Positions 6,883 to 16,300 of a stretch of 64,000 bases of DNA are shown here, piece after piece (position 1 is the first letter of the stretch; every line of letters starts with the position of its first letter). Location of the stretch: assembly GCA_022614805.1 (NCBI GenBank), contig JAKEHY010000015.1, positions 62,001-126,000 on the forward strand, in the 5' to 3' direction. The translations under genes were made by a program, and so were the position numbers. The stretch comes from Candidatus Zixiibacteriota bacterium. Lineage in GTDB: Bacteria; Zixibacteria; MSB-5A5; DSPP01. The notes beneath the pieces are model-generated. The model was not told the DNA's origin. It was given only the letters and a program-made list of their open reading frames with translations, and did not search any database.

Positions 6883-9081
6883 ATGAAAAAGCTCATTTTG
6901 ACCATACTGGCGGGTGGCTGGGCGACCATTGCTTTGGCCCAAGAGGAAGCGCCAACCGCCAACGGCGGAGGGTATCAAACCTCCGGTTTCTTTGAAGGCG
7001 GCTTCTGGCAGGTTCTCAAAGACCCTGGCTCGGCCAAGTTTCAGGAATACCGGCAGGTGAAGGAATATCTCTTGCTGAATCGCTTCGGTTTCAACCTCTC
7101 GAAAGAAAACTACTACCTTGGCGTGAATGCCAACGAGCTGGGAAAAACCGACCAGCGGGCGACGGCCCGGTTCGGGCTGGTTCGGAAATGGAAAAACAAG
7201 GTCACCTGGTCGCAAACCCCGCATCTTTATTCCACCAGCACGCGGGCGTCTTTCCTGAACGCCGGCGGCGGGGTTTTCATTCTCCCTGACAGCATTCAGG
7301 CCGCCTTGTCATCCGGCAGTTCGTCGGCGGTCACCGCAAAGCTGAAGAGCTTCCTGGACGGGGCCCAGCCCTTCGAGTTGTCGGCCCAGCGAAATACGGG
7401 TGGCGTAACCAGCGAGTTTAAACCCCGCTCCGACCTTACGGTCAAGGCCGGTTACATCAACGAAAGAAAAACGGGAAACAAACAGCTTGGGGTTACCATT
7501 GGATTCAATCCGGTGGAACTTCCCGAGCCCTTAAACTATGAAACCCATCGTTTTTCCGCCTCGGCGGAACTGGCGCGGAAGGATTTTTCGGCCGCGGTGG
7601 CGTACAGCGGGCGGGTTTTCAACAACAAGACCGAGGCCGTGATTCGGGATAACCTCTTCCGCGTAACTACCGATTCGGTGAGCGCCCCCCTGCGTGCCCG
7701 CCTGGCGCTTCCGGTGGACAATATGTCCCACAACTTTACTTTTACAGGCACGTACAATCTTCCCAAACGAACGCGCAGCGTGGCAACAGTAAGTTACGGG
7801 GTGGCTACGCAAAACGAGGACTTTTTGCCGCACACCATCAACAGCGCCTTAAGCGACACCGGCTTGGTCATCCGCCGGCTGGAGGACGGCTCGGTGGTGA
7901 CCAGCTTGGATGGGAAGTTCAAAACTTTTTTGTTCAACTATCAAATTTCCTCCCGGCCGGTCGAAAAACTCACGCTTAAAGGGAAGGCCCGTTACTATGA
8001 GTTCGATAATCAGACGCCCGAGCTTTTCTTCACCAGCCGCGTGAGTTACGACGCGAGTGTGGATACATTCGGGCGCGCCAATCTCCCCTACGAATACATC
8101 AAAAGAAGCGGCGGCGCCGAAGCCGGTTACGAACTCATCCGGCAAGTCCACGCCAGCTTGGGCTACACGCGCGAAGGCATCAGCCGCAACCACCGGGAGG
8201 TGGAGGCCTCAAACGAAGATATTTACAACGGCACCTTGGATATCCGGCCAAACAATTGGGTCACCGTGCGCAGCTCGTATGTCCATTCGGAGCGGAAAAC
8301 CCAAAAATACGACACGCTTTTCTTCGAGGAATCCTTCCCGGAGGGAGAATCGGTGACTAATCCGGCAATGTCTTTGAACGAATTGCGCCGGTTTGACGTC
8401 TACAATCGGAAGCGCGACAAGGTGGAACTCACCAGCCAGCTTTCCCCCATCGATGAATTGGACGTCGGGTTGAACTTTAGCTTTGCCGAGGACGACTTTT
8501 CAGCCGATTACGGTTTGGAAGCGCTCTGGAATTTGGGCTGGGGGATCGATGTCTCCTACATCCCCGTTCCCCGTTTGACCCTTTTTGGGGACATCGGGCG
8601 GGAAGACGGTCGGGGGGAGATGGAGTCCCGTTACCGCGCGGTAGTCGCGAACGTGGGATACGATTCACTCAACAACGATTGGAGCGGCTATTTGAGAGAT
8701 CGCTTTGAGAATTATGGTTTCGGATTTTCCGCCGAGGTGTGGCCCAAAAAACTGGACTGGGGGGCAAACTACGGTTTTACCTACAGTAGGAGTGCCCTCC
8801 TCTCAACGTTCGCCCCCGGCGGCGTCGCAGCCGGCAACGCGGTCAGCTTTCCCAATGTTTACTACAAGCTCCATCGGATTGGTTCGCAGGTGAGCTATCG
8901 GCTCACTAGCCAAACCGCCCTAAAATTCAGTTATTGGTATGAAAAATACCTGGAAACTGACTGGGCAATTGACCCGTTGCAGCCCTTTATGCCCATCGCC
9001 ACCCGTTCGGTCTTTTTAGGGTTCCGGATTCCGGATTACGAGGCGCACATTTTGGCGCTTAAATTGAGCTACGCTTTCTAA
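6883..9081 (+). CDS. MtrB/PioB-family outer-membrane barrel
   Basis: 732 residues with a signal peptide ending A-L-A-Q and a long run of amphipathic beta strands to the terminal L-S-Y-A-F, the usual aromatic end of a barrel. N-terminal G-F-F-E-G-G-F and the R-F-G-F-N-L strand pattern fit the decaheme-associated MtrB/PioB family. The short N-terminal C-x-x-C pair known from Shewanella MtrB is absent, as in PioB-type proteins. It is translated from ATG 6883 after GGGAGG and directly follows the decaheme gene, so the two should form an insulated electron conduit through the outer membrane. Confidence 0.9.
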   Translation: MKKLILTILAGGWATIALAQEEAPTANGGGYQTSGFFEGGFWQVLKDPGSAKFQEYRQVKEYLLLNRFGFNLSKENYYLGVNANELGKTDQRATARFGLVRKWKNKVTWSQTPHLYSTSTRASFLNAGGGVFILPDSIQAALSSGSSSAVTAKLKSFLDGAQPFELSAQRNTGGVTSEFKPRSDLTVKAGYINERKTGNKQLGVTIGFNPVELPEPLNYETHRFSASAELARKDFSAAVAYSGRVFNNKTEAVIRDNLFRVTTDSVSAPLRARLALPVDNMSHNFTFTGTYNLPKRTRSVATVSYGVATQNEDFLPHTINSALSDTGLVIRRLEDGSVVTSLDGKFKTFLFNYQISSRPVEKLTLKGKARYYEFDNQTPELFFTSRVSYDASVDTFGRANLPYEYIKRSGGAEAGYELIRQVHASLGYTREGISRNHREVEASNEDIYNGTLDIRPNNWVTVRSSYVHSERKTQKYDTLFFEESFPEGESVTNPAMSLNELRRFDVYNRKRDKVELTSQLSPIDELDVGLNFSFAEDDFSADYGLEALWNLGWGIDVSYIPVPRLTLFGDIGREDGRGEMESRYRAVVANVGYDSLNNDWSGYLRDRFENYGFGFSAEVWPKKLDWGANYGFTYSRSALLSTFAPGGVAAGNAVSFPNVYYKLHRIGSQVSYRLTSQTALKFSYWYEKYLETDWAIDPLQPFMPIATRSVFLGFRIPDYEAHILALKLSYAF

Positions 9082-9118
9082 CCGGGGGTATAAGAAAGAA
9101 GTAAAGGAGAGAGAGGAA

Positions 9119-9526
9119 ATGAAAAATAAAATGGCAACGGCCGCGCTGGCCGGACTGGCGCTGGTGGCGGCCGGGGTTTGGGCCCAGGAGGCCAAAACGG
9201 TTTCTTCCGGCAAGGACCTCTACACCAAAAAGTGCGGCTCCTGCCACGGCAAGTTGGGGGAAGGCGTTCCGAAAATGGCCACGATGCTTAAAACGACCAT
9301 TCGCGATTTGAGGAAAATTTCTGTCAACGCGGATACCTTGACGGCCTGGAAGAAAATAACTGTCGAGGGAAAAAAGAAAATGCCCGCTTTCAAAACGAAA
9401 TTGTCGGCGGCAGAAATTGATTCCTCATTGGCCCATATGCAGCTTTTGGCCAAAACTTCGGCCAAGGAGGCCAAGCCGGCCGCAACCGACAGCGCTGCGG
9501 ACGCCAAAGCCGTGGAGAAAAAATAA
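9119..9526 (+). CDS. Small periplasmic cytochrome c, copy 1
   Basis: 135 residues with a signal peptide ending V-W-A-Q, one heme site C-G-S-C-H and a likely axial methionine in K-K-M-P-x-F, the class I cytochrome c pattern. The C-terminal 25 residues are Ala/Lys-rich and probably flexible. It is a tandem duplicate of the next gene: both share G-E-G-V-P-K-M-A-T-M-L-K and K-L-S-A-A-E-I-D-S. A soluble carrier between the outer-membrane conduit and inner-membrane complexes is the likely role. Confidence 0.88.
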   Translation: MKNKMATAALAGLALVAAGVWAQEAKTVSSGKDLYTKKCGSCHGKLGEGVPKMATMLKTTIRDLRKISVNADTLTAWKKITVEGKKKMPAFKTKLSAAEIDSSLAHMQLLAKTSAKEAKPAATDSAADAKAVEKK

Positions 9527-9541
9527 ACCTTAAGGAGGCAA

Positions 9542-9952
9542 ATGAAAAACTTCAACCGGCCGTTTACGACCCTGCTTGTTTCCTTGTTCGCAACAGGAGG
9601 GATGTTGGCCCTGGTATTCGCCCAGACGAGCAAACCGACCTTTTCCGGAAAGGAACTTTACGGCAAAAAATGCGCCTCCTGCCACGGCAAGCAGGGAGAG
9701 GGTGTTCCCAAAATGGCGACGATGTTGAAAACGACTATCCGGGACCTGCGGATGCCCAACCTTTCCGCCGACACGCTGGCCGCTTGGAAGAAGTCCATTC
9801 TGGACGGGAAAAAGAAAATGCCCTCTTTCAAAACCAAACTGTCGGCGGCGGAAATCGATTCGGCACTGGCCTATACGGTTGCCCTGGCGAAAGCCGGACA
9901 GTCCGAAAAGACAAGTGCCGGTTCGGACAGCACCAAGGGGGCAATCAAGTAA
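9542..9952 (+). CDS. Small periplasmic cytochrome c, copy 2
   Basis: 136 residues, closely similar to the preceding gene along the whole mature protein, with heme site C-A-S-C-H and K-K-M-P-S-F supplying the probable methionine ligand. Ribosome site AAGGAGG lies before ATG 9542. The duplicate lies 15 bases after copy 1, so both are in one transcript. Keeping two versions may give carriers of different potential or partner choice; that is inference. Confidence 0.88.
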   Translation: MKNFNRPFTTLLVSLFATGGMLALVFAQTSKPTFSGKELYGKKCASCHGKQGEGVPKMATMLKTTIRDLRMPNLSADTLAAWKKSILDGKKKMPSFKTKLSAAEIDSALAYTVALAKAGQSEKTSAGSDSTKGAIK

Positions 9953-9979
9953 TCTCACTGGCACGGAACTCTGAGGCCG

Positions 9980-10435
9980 ATGGCTTCTGAAGGAACGGAA
10001 AAGAAAACCCGTCGGGAATTTTTGAACTTTATTTTGGGGGGCGGATTTACTGCCCTTTTCGGGGCCGTTTTTTATCCCGTCCTGCGGTTTGTTATGCCAC
10101 CGGCCAAGTCGGAAGCCTTCGGAGGGTCGGTATCCGCGGCCAGAATAGGGGAGCTTCCGCCCAATTCGGGAAAAATTTTTCCGCTGGGGGAGAGTCCGGG
10201 GCTGTTGGTTCATACCGCGGAAGGGGAGTACAAGGCCTTCTCGGCGGTCTGCACCCATCTGTCCTGCACGGTGCAGTATCGGCCCGACCTGGGTCACATC
10301 TGGTGCGCCTGTCACAACGGGCATTATGACCTTACCGGCAAAAACGTGGCCGGTCCGCCCCCACGCCCCCTGACGGAATATCCGGTCACCCTTTCGGGGG
10401 ACAACGTAATCGTCAGCCCCAGCCGCGGGGCCTGA
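9980..10435 (+). CDS. Rieske 2Fe-2S protein of a bc-type complex
   Basis: 151 residues. The N-terminus has a twin-arginine signal (T-R-R-E-F-L-N-F) followed by one membrane helix, so the folded domain is exported by Tat and stays anchored. Box 1 is C91-T-H93-L-S-C96 and box 2 is C109-A-C111-H112, giving the two Cys and two His cluster ligands plus a disulfide pair. Only one base separates it from the cytochrome b gene. In the complex it takes one electron from quinol and passes it to a cytochrome c, here probably one of the two upstream or the nine-heme protein downstream. Confidence 0.93.
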   Translation: MASEGTEKKTRREFLNFILGGGFTALFGAVFYPVLRFVMPPAKSEAFGGSVSAARIGELPPNSGKIFPLGESPGLLVHTAEGEYKAFSAVCTHLSCTVQYRPDLGHIWCACHNGHYDLTGKNVAGPPPRPLTEYPVTLSGDNVIVSPSRGA

Positions 10436-10436
10436 A

Positions 10437-11516
10437 ATGCGGCTTTTCCCTTCGCTCTACGGATGGGTCAGCGAGCGCCTGGACGTAACACCGCTCGTAT
10501 ATCTGGTCAAAAAAAAATCGGTTCCGGCCCACCGGCACTCGCTCTGGTACTACACCGGCGGGATGACCCTTTTCTTTTTTGGCGTTCAGGTGGCCACCGG
10601 CATTCTGCTTTTGCTCTACTACCGCCCGAGCGCCGAGGCGGCCTACGAGTCGGTGCAGTTCATTATGACCGAGGTAAAATTCGGCTGGCTCATACGTTCT
10701 CTGCATTCTTGGTCGGCCAACTTGATGATTGGGGCCATCTTCGTGCATATGTTTTCCGCTTTTTTTATGAAGGCCTACCGCAAGCCGCGCGAGCTTACCT
10801 GGTTTTCGGGGGCCTTTCTTTTGTTTTTGAGCCTGGCGTTCGGTTTTTCCGGCTATCTGCTTCCGTGGAACAAGCTGGCCTACTTTGCCACCAAAGTCGG
10901 CACAGACATTGCCAGCCAAGTCCCCGTTCTGGGGCATTCCATCCTGGTGTTTTTACGGGGCGGGGAGGAGGTTTCGGGAGCCACGCTGACCCGTTTTTTC
11001 GGTTTTCACGTCGCCATTTTGCCGGCTGCGGCCACTTTTCTTTTGCTTTTGCACCTGCTTTTGGTTCAGGTGCAGGGGATGAGCGTCCCGCCAGCCCTCG
11101 AGAAGAACCCGAACGCAAAAAGCATCCCCTTTTTCCCCAATTTTCTTTTGCGCGACCTGCTGGGCTGGCTTTTGGCCCTTTTGCTTTTGGTCGTGCTGGC
11201 CTCTATTTTCCCCTGGGAACTGGGGGAAAAGGCCGACCCGTTGGCCCCCGCGCCGGCCGGGATTAAACCGGAATGGTATTTCGTATTTATGTTCCAGACC
11301 TTGAAGTTGCTTCCAGCGGAAATTTGGTTCATTCCCGGTGAGTTGGCGGGAATAGCGGCTTTCACCCTGGGGGGAGTTTTGTTGTTTTTGGTTCCTCTTT
11401 TGGACAAAAACCCGACCGGACGGTGGGGCCGCTGGATTTCCCGGCTGGGCTGGATGGTGGCGGCCTACATAGTGGCTTTCACGATACTGGGATACCTATG
11501 GCCGGCCGCAAAATGA
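10437..11516 (+). CDS. Cytochrome b of a bc/b6f-type complex
   Basis: 359 residues with about eight membrane helices. The four heme-b histidines are in R-S-L-H-S-W-S and V-H-M-F in one helix pair and F-G-F-H-V and L-L-L-H-L-L-L in the other. K-P-E-W-Y-F is the quinol-oxidation site motif. The N-terminal part resembles b6 and the C-terminal part subunit IV, joined in one chain, with fewer helices than mitochondrial cytochrome b. No cytochrome c1 follows; a nine-heme membrane-anchored cytochrome overlaps the 3' end (ATGA) and probably takes that place. Confidence 0.93.
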   Translation: MRLFPSLYGWVSERLDVTPLVYLVKKKSVPAHRHSLWYYTGGMTLFFFGVQVATGILLLLYYRPSAEAAYESVQFIMTEVKFGWLIRSLHSWSANLMIGAIFVHMFSAFFMKAYRKPRELTWFSGAFLLFLSLAFGFSGYLLPWNKLAYFATKVGTDIASQVPVLGHSILVFLRGGEEVSGATLTRFFGFHVAILPAAATFLLLLHLLLVQVQGMSVPPALEKNPNAKSIPFFPNFLLRDLLGWLLALLLLVVLASIFPWELGEKADPLAPAPAGIKPEWYFVFMFQTLKLLPAEIWFIPGELAGIAAFTLGGVLLFLVPLLDKNPTGRWGRWISRLGWMVAAYIVAFTILGYLWPAAK

Positions 11517-12769
11517 CATCGCTTTTAAAAGATGCCGCAAAAGCAAACGGGTTGGTGGTTGCCTTGGTGGGCGCTCTGCTACTCCAAGCGGAAGCGGACG
11601 ACACCTGTCTGGAGTGTCATTTGCAGTTGGAAGACAACCTGCAGGCACCGGCCTTGCAAATCCAAACGGATGTGCATTACCAGCGTGGGATTTCCTGTGC
11701 TGGCTGTCACGGCGGCGACCCCAGCGAGGTGGATCCGGATTCGTCCATGAGCCCGTCGAAGGGGTTTGTCGGCTCACCTAAACCGCGGCAAATTCCCTCC
11801 TTTTGCGCTCGCTGCCATTCAGACGTAGAATATATGAAACATTATAATCCCAAATTGCCCACCGACCAGTTGGCCCAATACAAAACGTCCGTTCATGGAA
11901 AACGGCTGGCCAAAGGGGATACGCAGGTGGCCACCTGCATTTCCTGTCACGGGGTGCACGGTATTTTACGCCCGACCGATACCCGTTCCTCCGTTTTCAA
12001 AACCAACATCCCTAAAACCTGCGCCGGCTGCCACGCCGACAAGAAGCATATGGCCCCTTATCGAATTCACACCAACCAGTACAGCGATTATCTCCAGAGC
12101 GTCCACGGGAAACTGCTTTTGGAAAAAAAGGAACTTTCCGCCGCCGCCTGCACGGACTGCCATGGCAACCACGGGGCCTCCCCTCCGGGGCTTTCGGACG
12201 TGGCCGGCGCCTGCGGCGAATGCCACCCATCCAACCGCGACCTGTTTGAAAAATCGCCGCATAAAGAACCGTTTCAAAAAGCCCGGTTGCCCCAATGCGT
12301 CGCCTGTCACGGCAACCACAAGGTGTTGCCGCCCAGCGACGAATTTTTGGGCGTGAGCGGGGAGGCCGTTTGCATCCACTGCCATAAAGCGGGGTCAAAA
12401 GGGTACGAAGTCTCGGCTGCCTTCAAGACCCTGCTTGATTCGCTCAAGACAGCCACGGAGGAGGCCCGCCAGCTCGTGAAGAAAGCCGAGGTTGCCGGCG
12501 TCAAGGTGGGCCTGACCAAGTTCGATTTGAGGGCCTGCGAGGACGCCATCGTCCGTTCCCGCTCGGAGCTGCATTCTTTTAATCTGGCGGATTTCCGGGC
12601 TTTGGTTCAGGACGGAATGGCCAAGGCCGAACGGGTGAAAAAGGCCTCCCTCCTCTCGCTCGAAGACCTCGAAATTCGCCGCAAGGGCTTAATCTTTTCG
12701 GCCGTTTTGATTCTGTTTCTATGCATCGGATTGTGGTTAAAAATACGCAAGCTGGACAGACGCCAATAG
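11513..12769 (+). CDS. Nine-heme membrane-anchored cytochrome c
   Basis: About 418 residues with an N-terminal hydrophobic signal, nine C-x-x-C-H motifs between residues 30 and 300, a charged helical stretch, and a C-terminal membrane helix ([12 protein letters not shown]). Motifs such as C-x-x-C-H-G-x-H-G recall multiheme cytochromes of the NrfB/c3-like group. ATG 11513 overlaps the cytochrome b stop, so it is translationally coupled; an in-frame ATG at 11498 is an alternative start. It most likely replaces cytochrome c1 as electron acceptor of the Rieske/cytochrome b pair. Confidence 0.87.
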   Translation: MTSLLKDAAKANGLVVALVGALLLQAEADDTCLECHLQLEDNLQAPALQIQTDVHYQRGISCAGCHGGDPSEVDPDSSMSPSKGFVGSPKPRQIPSFCARCHSDVEYMKHYNPKLPTDQLAQYKTSVHGKRLAKGDTQVATCISCHGVHGILRPTDTRSSVFKTNIPKTCAGCHADKKHMAPYRIHTNQYSDYLQSVHGKLLLEKKELSAAACTDCHGNHGASPPGLSDVAGACGECHPSNRDLFEKSPHKEPFQKARLPQCVACHGNHKVLPPSDEFLGVSGEAVCIHCHKAGSKGYEVSAAFKTLLDSLKTATEEARQLVKKAEVAGVKVGLTKFDLRACEDAIVRSRSELHSFNLADFRALVQDGMAKAERVKKASLLSLEDLEIRRKGLIFSAVLILFLCIGLWLKIRKLDRRQ

Positions 12770-12944
12770 AATCTGTAAGTTAAGCTTGACAGCAACCGTT
12801 AACTTGTTTATTTCGGTTGTCGCAAAGCGGCAGAAGAGTTTGGTCTTTTTTCCGTTAATCCAGACGAAATGCCGAACGGCCGATTAAAGCGGTGGAGGAC
12901 GGCATAAAAGCGGGAGAGTTGAAAGGCACTTCAAAGTAATTTCG

Positions 12945-13559
12945 ATGGATGCCGCCGCAACATCCTTTGATTTCTCAAGAGCTTTGGGCGTTGCTTTAAT
13001 CCTCTTATCATCCGGCGTTATCCTGATTGTTGCTTTACGAGCGTTTAAAAAGCCGGAAAAGCCGCGCGCCAAATGGGGGCTTTTAGTGGCCTTTGGCATT
13101 TTGCCGCTGGGTTTGCTTTTGGTTTCGGACGCAATCCTTTTAGGCCAAATGAAGGAGGTAACTTTTTGCGGTTCCTGCCATCCAATGGAGCCTTTTGTAA
13201 AAAGCTTTGGGGACCCGGCTGACTCCACCCTAGCGGCCGTACATGCTAAACGGCACCTGATACCACACCGCCAATGTTACACCTGCCACACCGATTATGC
13301 GTTAATGGGGGACGTCAAGGCCAAGCTGCGCGGACTTAGACACTTGTACGCCTACTACACCAGCGACAACCAAAAGAGGCCCAAACTCTATTCCCCTTAT
13401 CCGAACGCCAACTGCTTGCAATGTCACGCCGGGGCGGCCAAGTACGAAGAAAGCCCGACCCACCAGACCATCTCGGAGGAATTGAAAAAGGGGGAAACCT
13501 CTTGTCTGGACTGCCACGGCCCGGCGCATCCGGGCGGGGGAGAGGGGAGCTCCGAGTGA
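12945..13559 (+). CDS. NapC/NrfH-type tetraheme quinol dehydrogenase
   Basis: 204 residues with two membrane helices (about 12-32 and 45-65), then four C-x-x-C-H motifs. The first is C-G-S-C-H-P-M, the C-x-x-C-H-x-M form typical of NrfH/NapC, in which methionine ligates heme 1. This family oxidises quinol and hands electrons to periplasmic partners such as nitrite reductases or outer-membrane conduits (CymA role). It lies 175 bases after the nine-heme gene; that gap contains a TTGACA at 12786 with only a weak -10 box. It overlaps the next small gene (GTGA). Confidence 0.88.
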   Translation: MDAAATSFDFSRALGVALILLSSGVILIVALRAFKKPEKPRAKWGLLVAFGILPLGLLLVSDAILLGQMKEVTFCGSCHPMEPFVKSFGDPADSTLAAVHAKRHLIPHRQCYTCHTDYALMGDVKAKLRGLRHLYAYYTSDNQKRPKLYSPYPNANCLQCHAGAAKYEESPTHQTISEELKKGETSCLDCHGPAHPGGGEGSSE

Positions 13560-13741
13560 AACCGTTTTTTATTCTGATATTTGAATTGGCCGGACTTCTT
13601 CTGGGGCTTTTGGCGTTTCTTTTTCCCAACGCCACGATGATATTTGTCTTTTTCACCGCTGGAAACCTTTTCATACTAATCGGCTTTTTCGGCTACGTGT
13701 GGCTGGTGTTGAAGGACTTGAAAAAGCACGAAGTTTTGTAG
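13556..13741 (+). CDS. Small two-helix membrane protein
   Basis: 61 residues starting at GTG 13556, which overlaps the stop of the tetraheme gene (GTGA) and follows an AGGGGAG ribosome site. Almost the whole chain is two hydrophobic helices (about 3-22 and 28-52) followed by a basic end, D-L-K-K-H-E-V-L. No family is recognised. The tight coupling suggests a small accessory subunit of the tetraheme dehydrogenase; that is inference. Confidence 0.7.
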   Translation: MKPFFILIFELAGLLLGLLAFLFPNATMIFVFFTAGNLFILIGFFGYVWLVLKDLKKHEVL

Positions 13742-13752
13742 CTCGGGCATCG

Positions 13753-13769
13753 CCGACCGGCCCGGTCGG
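13753..13769. promoter_or_regulatory. CCGACC-N5-GGTCGG dyad upstream of rrf2-2
   Basis: Identical half sites and identical 5-base gap to the dyad at 3532-3548. Here the arms extend to 9 bp (13752-13760 and 13762-13770). It is 27 bases upstream of TTGACA. A terminator for the preceding gene is the alternative, but no T-run follows at once. Confidence 0.55.
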
Positions 13770-13796
13770 CAATTGTAAAAATTCTTCTAATTTTCC

Positions 13797-13824
13797 TTGA
13801 CAAACCGGCCGATACTGTTATAAT
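13797..13824 (+). promoter_or_regulatory. Consensus promoter of rrf2-2
   Basis: TTGACA (13797-13802), 16-bp spacer, TATAAT (13819-13824): both hexamers match consensus exactly. The spacer carries CGGCCGATAC as in the first Rrf2 promoter. Such a strong core promoter is expected to need repression. Confidence 0.75.
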
Positions 13825-13832
13825 AGAGGAGT

Positions 13833-13855
13833 CAGAGGAGTGGGAAACTCTTCTG
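13833..13855. repeat. Inverted repeat in the rrf2-2 leader
   Basis: CAGAGGAGT (13833-13841) and ACTCTTCTG (13847-13855) pair with a single G-T mismatch around a 5-base loop. It sits at the same relative place as the inverted repeat in front of the first Rrf2 gene, although the sequence differs. Confidence 0.5.
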
Positions 13856-13866
13856 AGAAGATTGAT

Positions 13867-14322
13867 ATGATAAGGATACTGCCGCTTTCCAAAGGATGCC
13901 AGAACGCGCTGCGGGCGGCGATTTATTTTTCCACCAAGCCGGCTGGGACGGTCGTTTCCCGAGCGGAGGCCAGCCGGAGGACCAAAATTCCGACCCTTTT
14001 TCTGGCCAAAATCCTGCAAACGCTGACCCGCGCCGGGGTCCTGCGCTCCCATCTGGGGGCGCATCGGGGGTATTCGCTCGCCCGCCCGGCCGAAGAGGTC
14101 AGCCTGTTCGACGTCGTGCAGGCCTATGACGGGCCGGTGGACGATTCGGTCTGCGTTCTGGACGGCTCCAAGCGGTGCCCGGGGGACTTAACCTGCGCTT
14201 TGCACTCCTATTGGGTTGAAACGCAGAAAGGGGTAGTGGCCAAGCTGGCTTCCATCAGCGTGGCGGATGCGGCCAAAATCCTTTACCGGCGGAGAGGGGA
14301 GAATGGCAAAGGGAAAAGATGA
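13867..14322 (+). CDS. Rrf2-family Fe-S regulator, NsrR-like context
   Basis: 151 residues and a clear paralog of the protein at 3657-4121, with the same opening (L-P-L-S-K-G-C-Q), the same winged helix (K-I-L-Q-T-L-T-R-A-G) and the same C96, C104, C110 cluster set followed by A-L-H. ATG 13867 is preferred because it aligns with the paralog; GTG 13840 lies inside the leader hairpin. It is directly upstream of a copper nitrite reductase, whose product nitric oxide is the classical ligand of NsrR. Nitric-oxide sensing is therefore the leading hypothesis. Confidence 0.87.
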   Translation: MIRILPLSKGCQNALRAAIYFSTKPAGTVVSRAEASRRTKIPTLFLAKILQTLTRAGVLRSHLGAHRGYSLARPAEEVSLFDVVQAYDGPVDDSVCVLDGSKRCPGDLTCALHSYWVETQKGVVAKLASISVADAAKILYRRRGENGKGKR

Positions 14323-14435
14323 AAAATGAACGGCTCTTTTGCTCCCGTAGGACTGAAACAGACCAAAGTAACAGTTTGAATCGAAAATGAAGAAGGCAGA
14401 AAATGCAAACCAACAAACAAAACTAAGGAGGAGTT

Positions 14436-15503
14436 ATGAAAAGGTTCAACTTAAGGGTGGAAGTTCTGGCGATGGTTGTCCTGTCCATTGCTGGGGCCTT
14501 CGTTCTGGCCGGCTGCGGTGGCTCGGCCAGCGGGGACGACACCAAAAATATGGTGTACGGTTCAGCGGAATCGAAGCTCTCGATGGAACCGGTCACCGGG
14601 CCGCTTTTCGAAGGGCCGGCGCTCTCCATCGCGCCGGAAGTGAAACCGGCACCGAACGCCACCGAGCACCGGGTGCGCATCGACGTCAACCACGCCGAAG
14701 TGACGGTCAACGACACCATCAAATTCACGGGCTGGTTTTTCGGAGGCGCTTATCCCGGACCCGTTTTGCACGTCCGCCAAGGGGACCGAGTGTTCTTCAA
14801 AATGACCAACCGCTCCAATGAGACAGTGGGGATTTCACCCCCTTCCCCGCATTCCATCGACTTCCACGCGGCGATGGTCAACCCCAAGGACAAATACCGG
14901 GAGCTCATCCCCGGCGCGACCATCGAGTTTGAATGGACGGCCAACTATCCGGGGGTCTATATGTACCACTGCGGCTCTCCAGCCATCCTGCAGCATATGA
15001 TTTACGGGATGGTCGGGATGACCATTGTGGAGCCGAAGGATGGTTATCCCACCAAGGTGGACCGGGAGTACGCGCTGTTTCAATCCGAACTTTATCTGGC
15101 CAGGCTGAAATCGGGGATGTACGTTACGGACATGGCCACAGCCAAAAAGAAAGACCCGATATTCGTCTGCTTCAATGGTCAGCCGTTCCGCCACGTCAAG
15201 GAACCGCTCAAAGCCAAAGCCGGCGAGCGGGTGCGGCTGTACGTGCTCAACTCTGGCCCCTGCGGAACCTCCAGCTTCCACGTGGTCGGCACCCTGTTTG
15301 ACCGGGTCTGGATGGAGGGGAACCCGAGAAACGAAATGCGGGGCGTGGCCACAGTTATGCTGCCCTCCTCCGGGGCGGCCATCGTGGAATTCGTTGTGCC
15401 GGAAAAAGGGATTTACACGTTTGTGGACCACGAATTCGCCGACGTGGAGGCCGGGGCGGCCGGTTTGATTGACGCCTCCGGTGAAGAAGTGGCGATGAAA
15501 TAA
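14436..15503 (+). CDS. nirK: Copper-containing nitrite reductase, lipoprotein type
   Basis: 355 residues with two cupredoxin domains. The signal ends in lipobox L-A-G-C, so the mature protein is lipid-anchored, as in AniA-type enzymes. Type 1 copper ligands H139, C179, H187 and M192 are present, as are type 2 ligands H144, H178 and H332. Catalytic partners D142 (in S-I-D-F-H) and H282 (in S-F-H-V-V-G) are also in place. All residues needed to reduce nitrite to nitric oxide are therefore present. Good ribosome site (AAGGAGGAG). The Rrf2 gene upstream is its probable regulator. Confidence 0.88.
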   Translation: MKRFNLRVEVLAMVVLSIAGAFVLAGCGGSASGDDTKNMVYGSAESKLSMEPVTGPLFEGPALSIAPEVKPAPNATEHRVRIDVNHAEVTVNDTIKFTGWFFGGAYPGPVLHVRQGDRVFFKMTNRSNETVGISPPSPHSIDFHAAMVNPKDKYRELIPGATIEFEWTANYPGVYMYHCGSPAILQHMIYGMVGMTIVEPKDGYPTKVDREYALFQSELYLARLKSGMYVTDMATAKKKDPIFVCFNGQPFRHVKEPLKAKAGERVRLYVLNSGPCGTSSFHVVGTLFDRVWMEGNPRNEMRGVATVMLPSSGAAIVEFVVPEKGIYTFVDHEFADVEAGAAGLIDASGEEVAMK

Positions 15504-15536
15504 CGGGAGGGGAGCGGAAAGGCTGGTGATTGGGCG

Positions 15537-16241
15537 ATGACTGTGAGACAAAGACATGGGAGGAGGGATTCTTCCCGAAGACGACTGCATCACCAGCCTT
15601 TCTTTGTACTCATTTTAACAGTGATTTCATTTTTGGGGTTGACCAGAGCGGGTTGGAGCGGCCAGGCCCCGGCAACGGACTCACTTAAAACCGAAAGCAT
15701 TGACCGCTGCGGGAATCCAAAGGCCGTCAGCCTGCCGATTCAAGGCCGGACAAATTCGGGTCAATCGGAAGGGGTTGCCAGTCGGGGCGAGAAACTCGTC
15801 CTTGAAGGCGGCAAGGGAACGGCGTATTTCTTTTTGGGTTCGCTTTGCCCCTGCACGGACGCCCACAGGCACTCCATTATGGAACTGATGTCCCTGGCGC
15901 CCAAAAAAAGAATCAAGTTGGTGGCCGTGTTTCCCAATAAGGGAGAGTCGGTCGAGCTGGTGGAGCATTTTTTCAAAGGCATTGGATTTAAGATGACCTA
16001 TATCATCGACTCGACCAACCGCTGGGTCAGAAAATTCGACGCCAAAAAGACGCCACAGGTCTTCTTGGTGAACGAAAAAGGACGGGTGGTCTATTCCGGG
16101 CCAATTGACGACTCGGTGGAGAATCTGGGACGGGTCAAGAACGCCTATCTCAAAAACGCTGTTTTGGATTTGGCGGACGGCCGTCCGGTGGCCATTCCGC
16201 GGGCCGAAGGAAGCGGTTGCTGGATAGTGTGGCACCGATAG
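15537..16241 (+). CDS. Exported redoxin-domain protein
   Basis: 234 residues with a basic N-terminus and one signal or anchor helix (about 21-40). A thioredoxin-like fold follows, with C-P-C-T-D in the position of the active site (about residue 104), then a cis-proline K-T-P-Q-V-F-L-V and the redoxin-type ending G-S-G-C-W-I-V. This group (AhpC/TSA-like redoxins) often lies beside copper or heme proteins. The C-P-C arrangement is unlike classical C-x-x-C thioredoxins, so peroxidase or copper-handling roles are equally open. It follows nirK by 33 bases. Confidence 0.65.
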   Translation: MTVRQRHGRRDSSRRRLHHQPFFVLILTVISFLGLTRAGWSGQAPATDSLKTESIDRCGNPKAVSLPIQGRTNSGQSEGVASRGEKLVLEGGKGTAYFFLGSLCPCTDAHRHSIMELMSLAPKKRIKLVAVFPNKGESVELVEHFFKGIGFKMTYIIDSTNRWVRKFDAKKTPQVFLVNEKGRVVYSGPIDDSVENLGRVKNAYLKNAVLDLADGRPVAIPRAEGSGCWIVWHR

Positions 16242-16300
16242 ACGGCCGGTTGCTTGTGCGCTAATTGAATATTTTCCCGCCATAATGAAAGGAGGGACGG

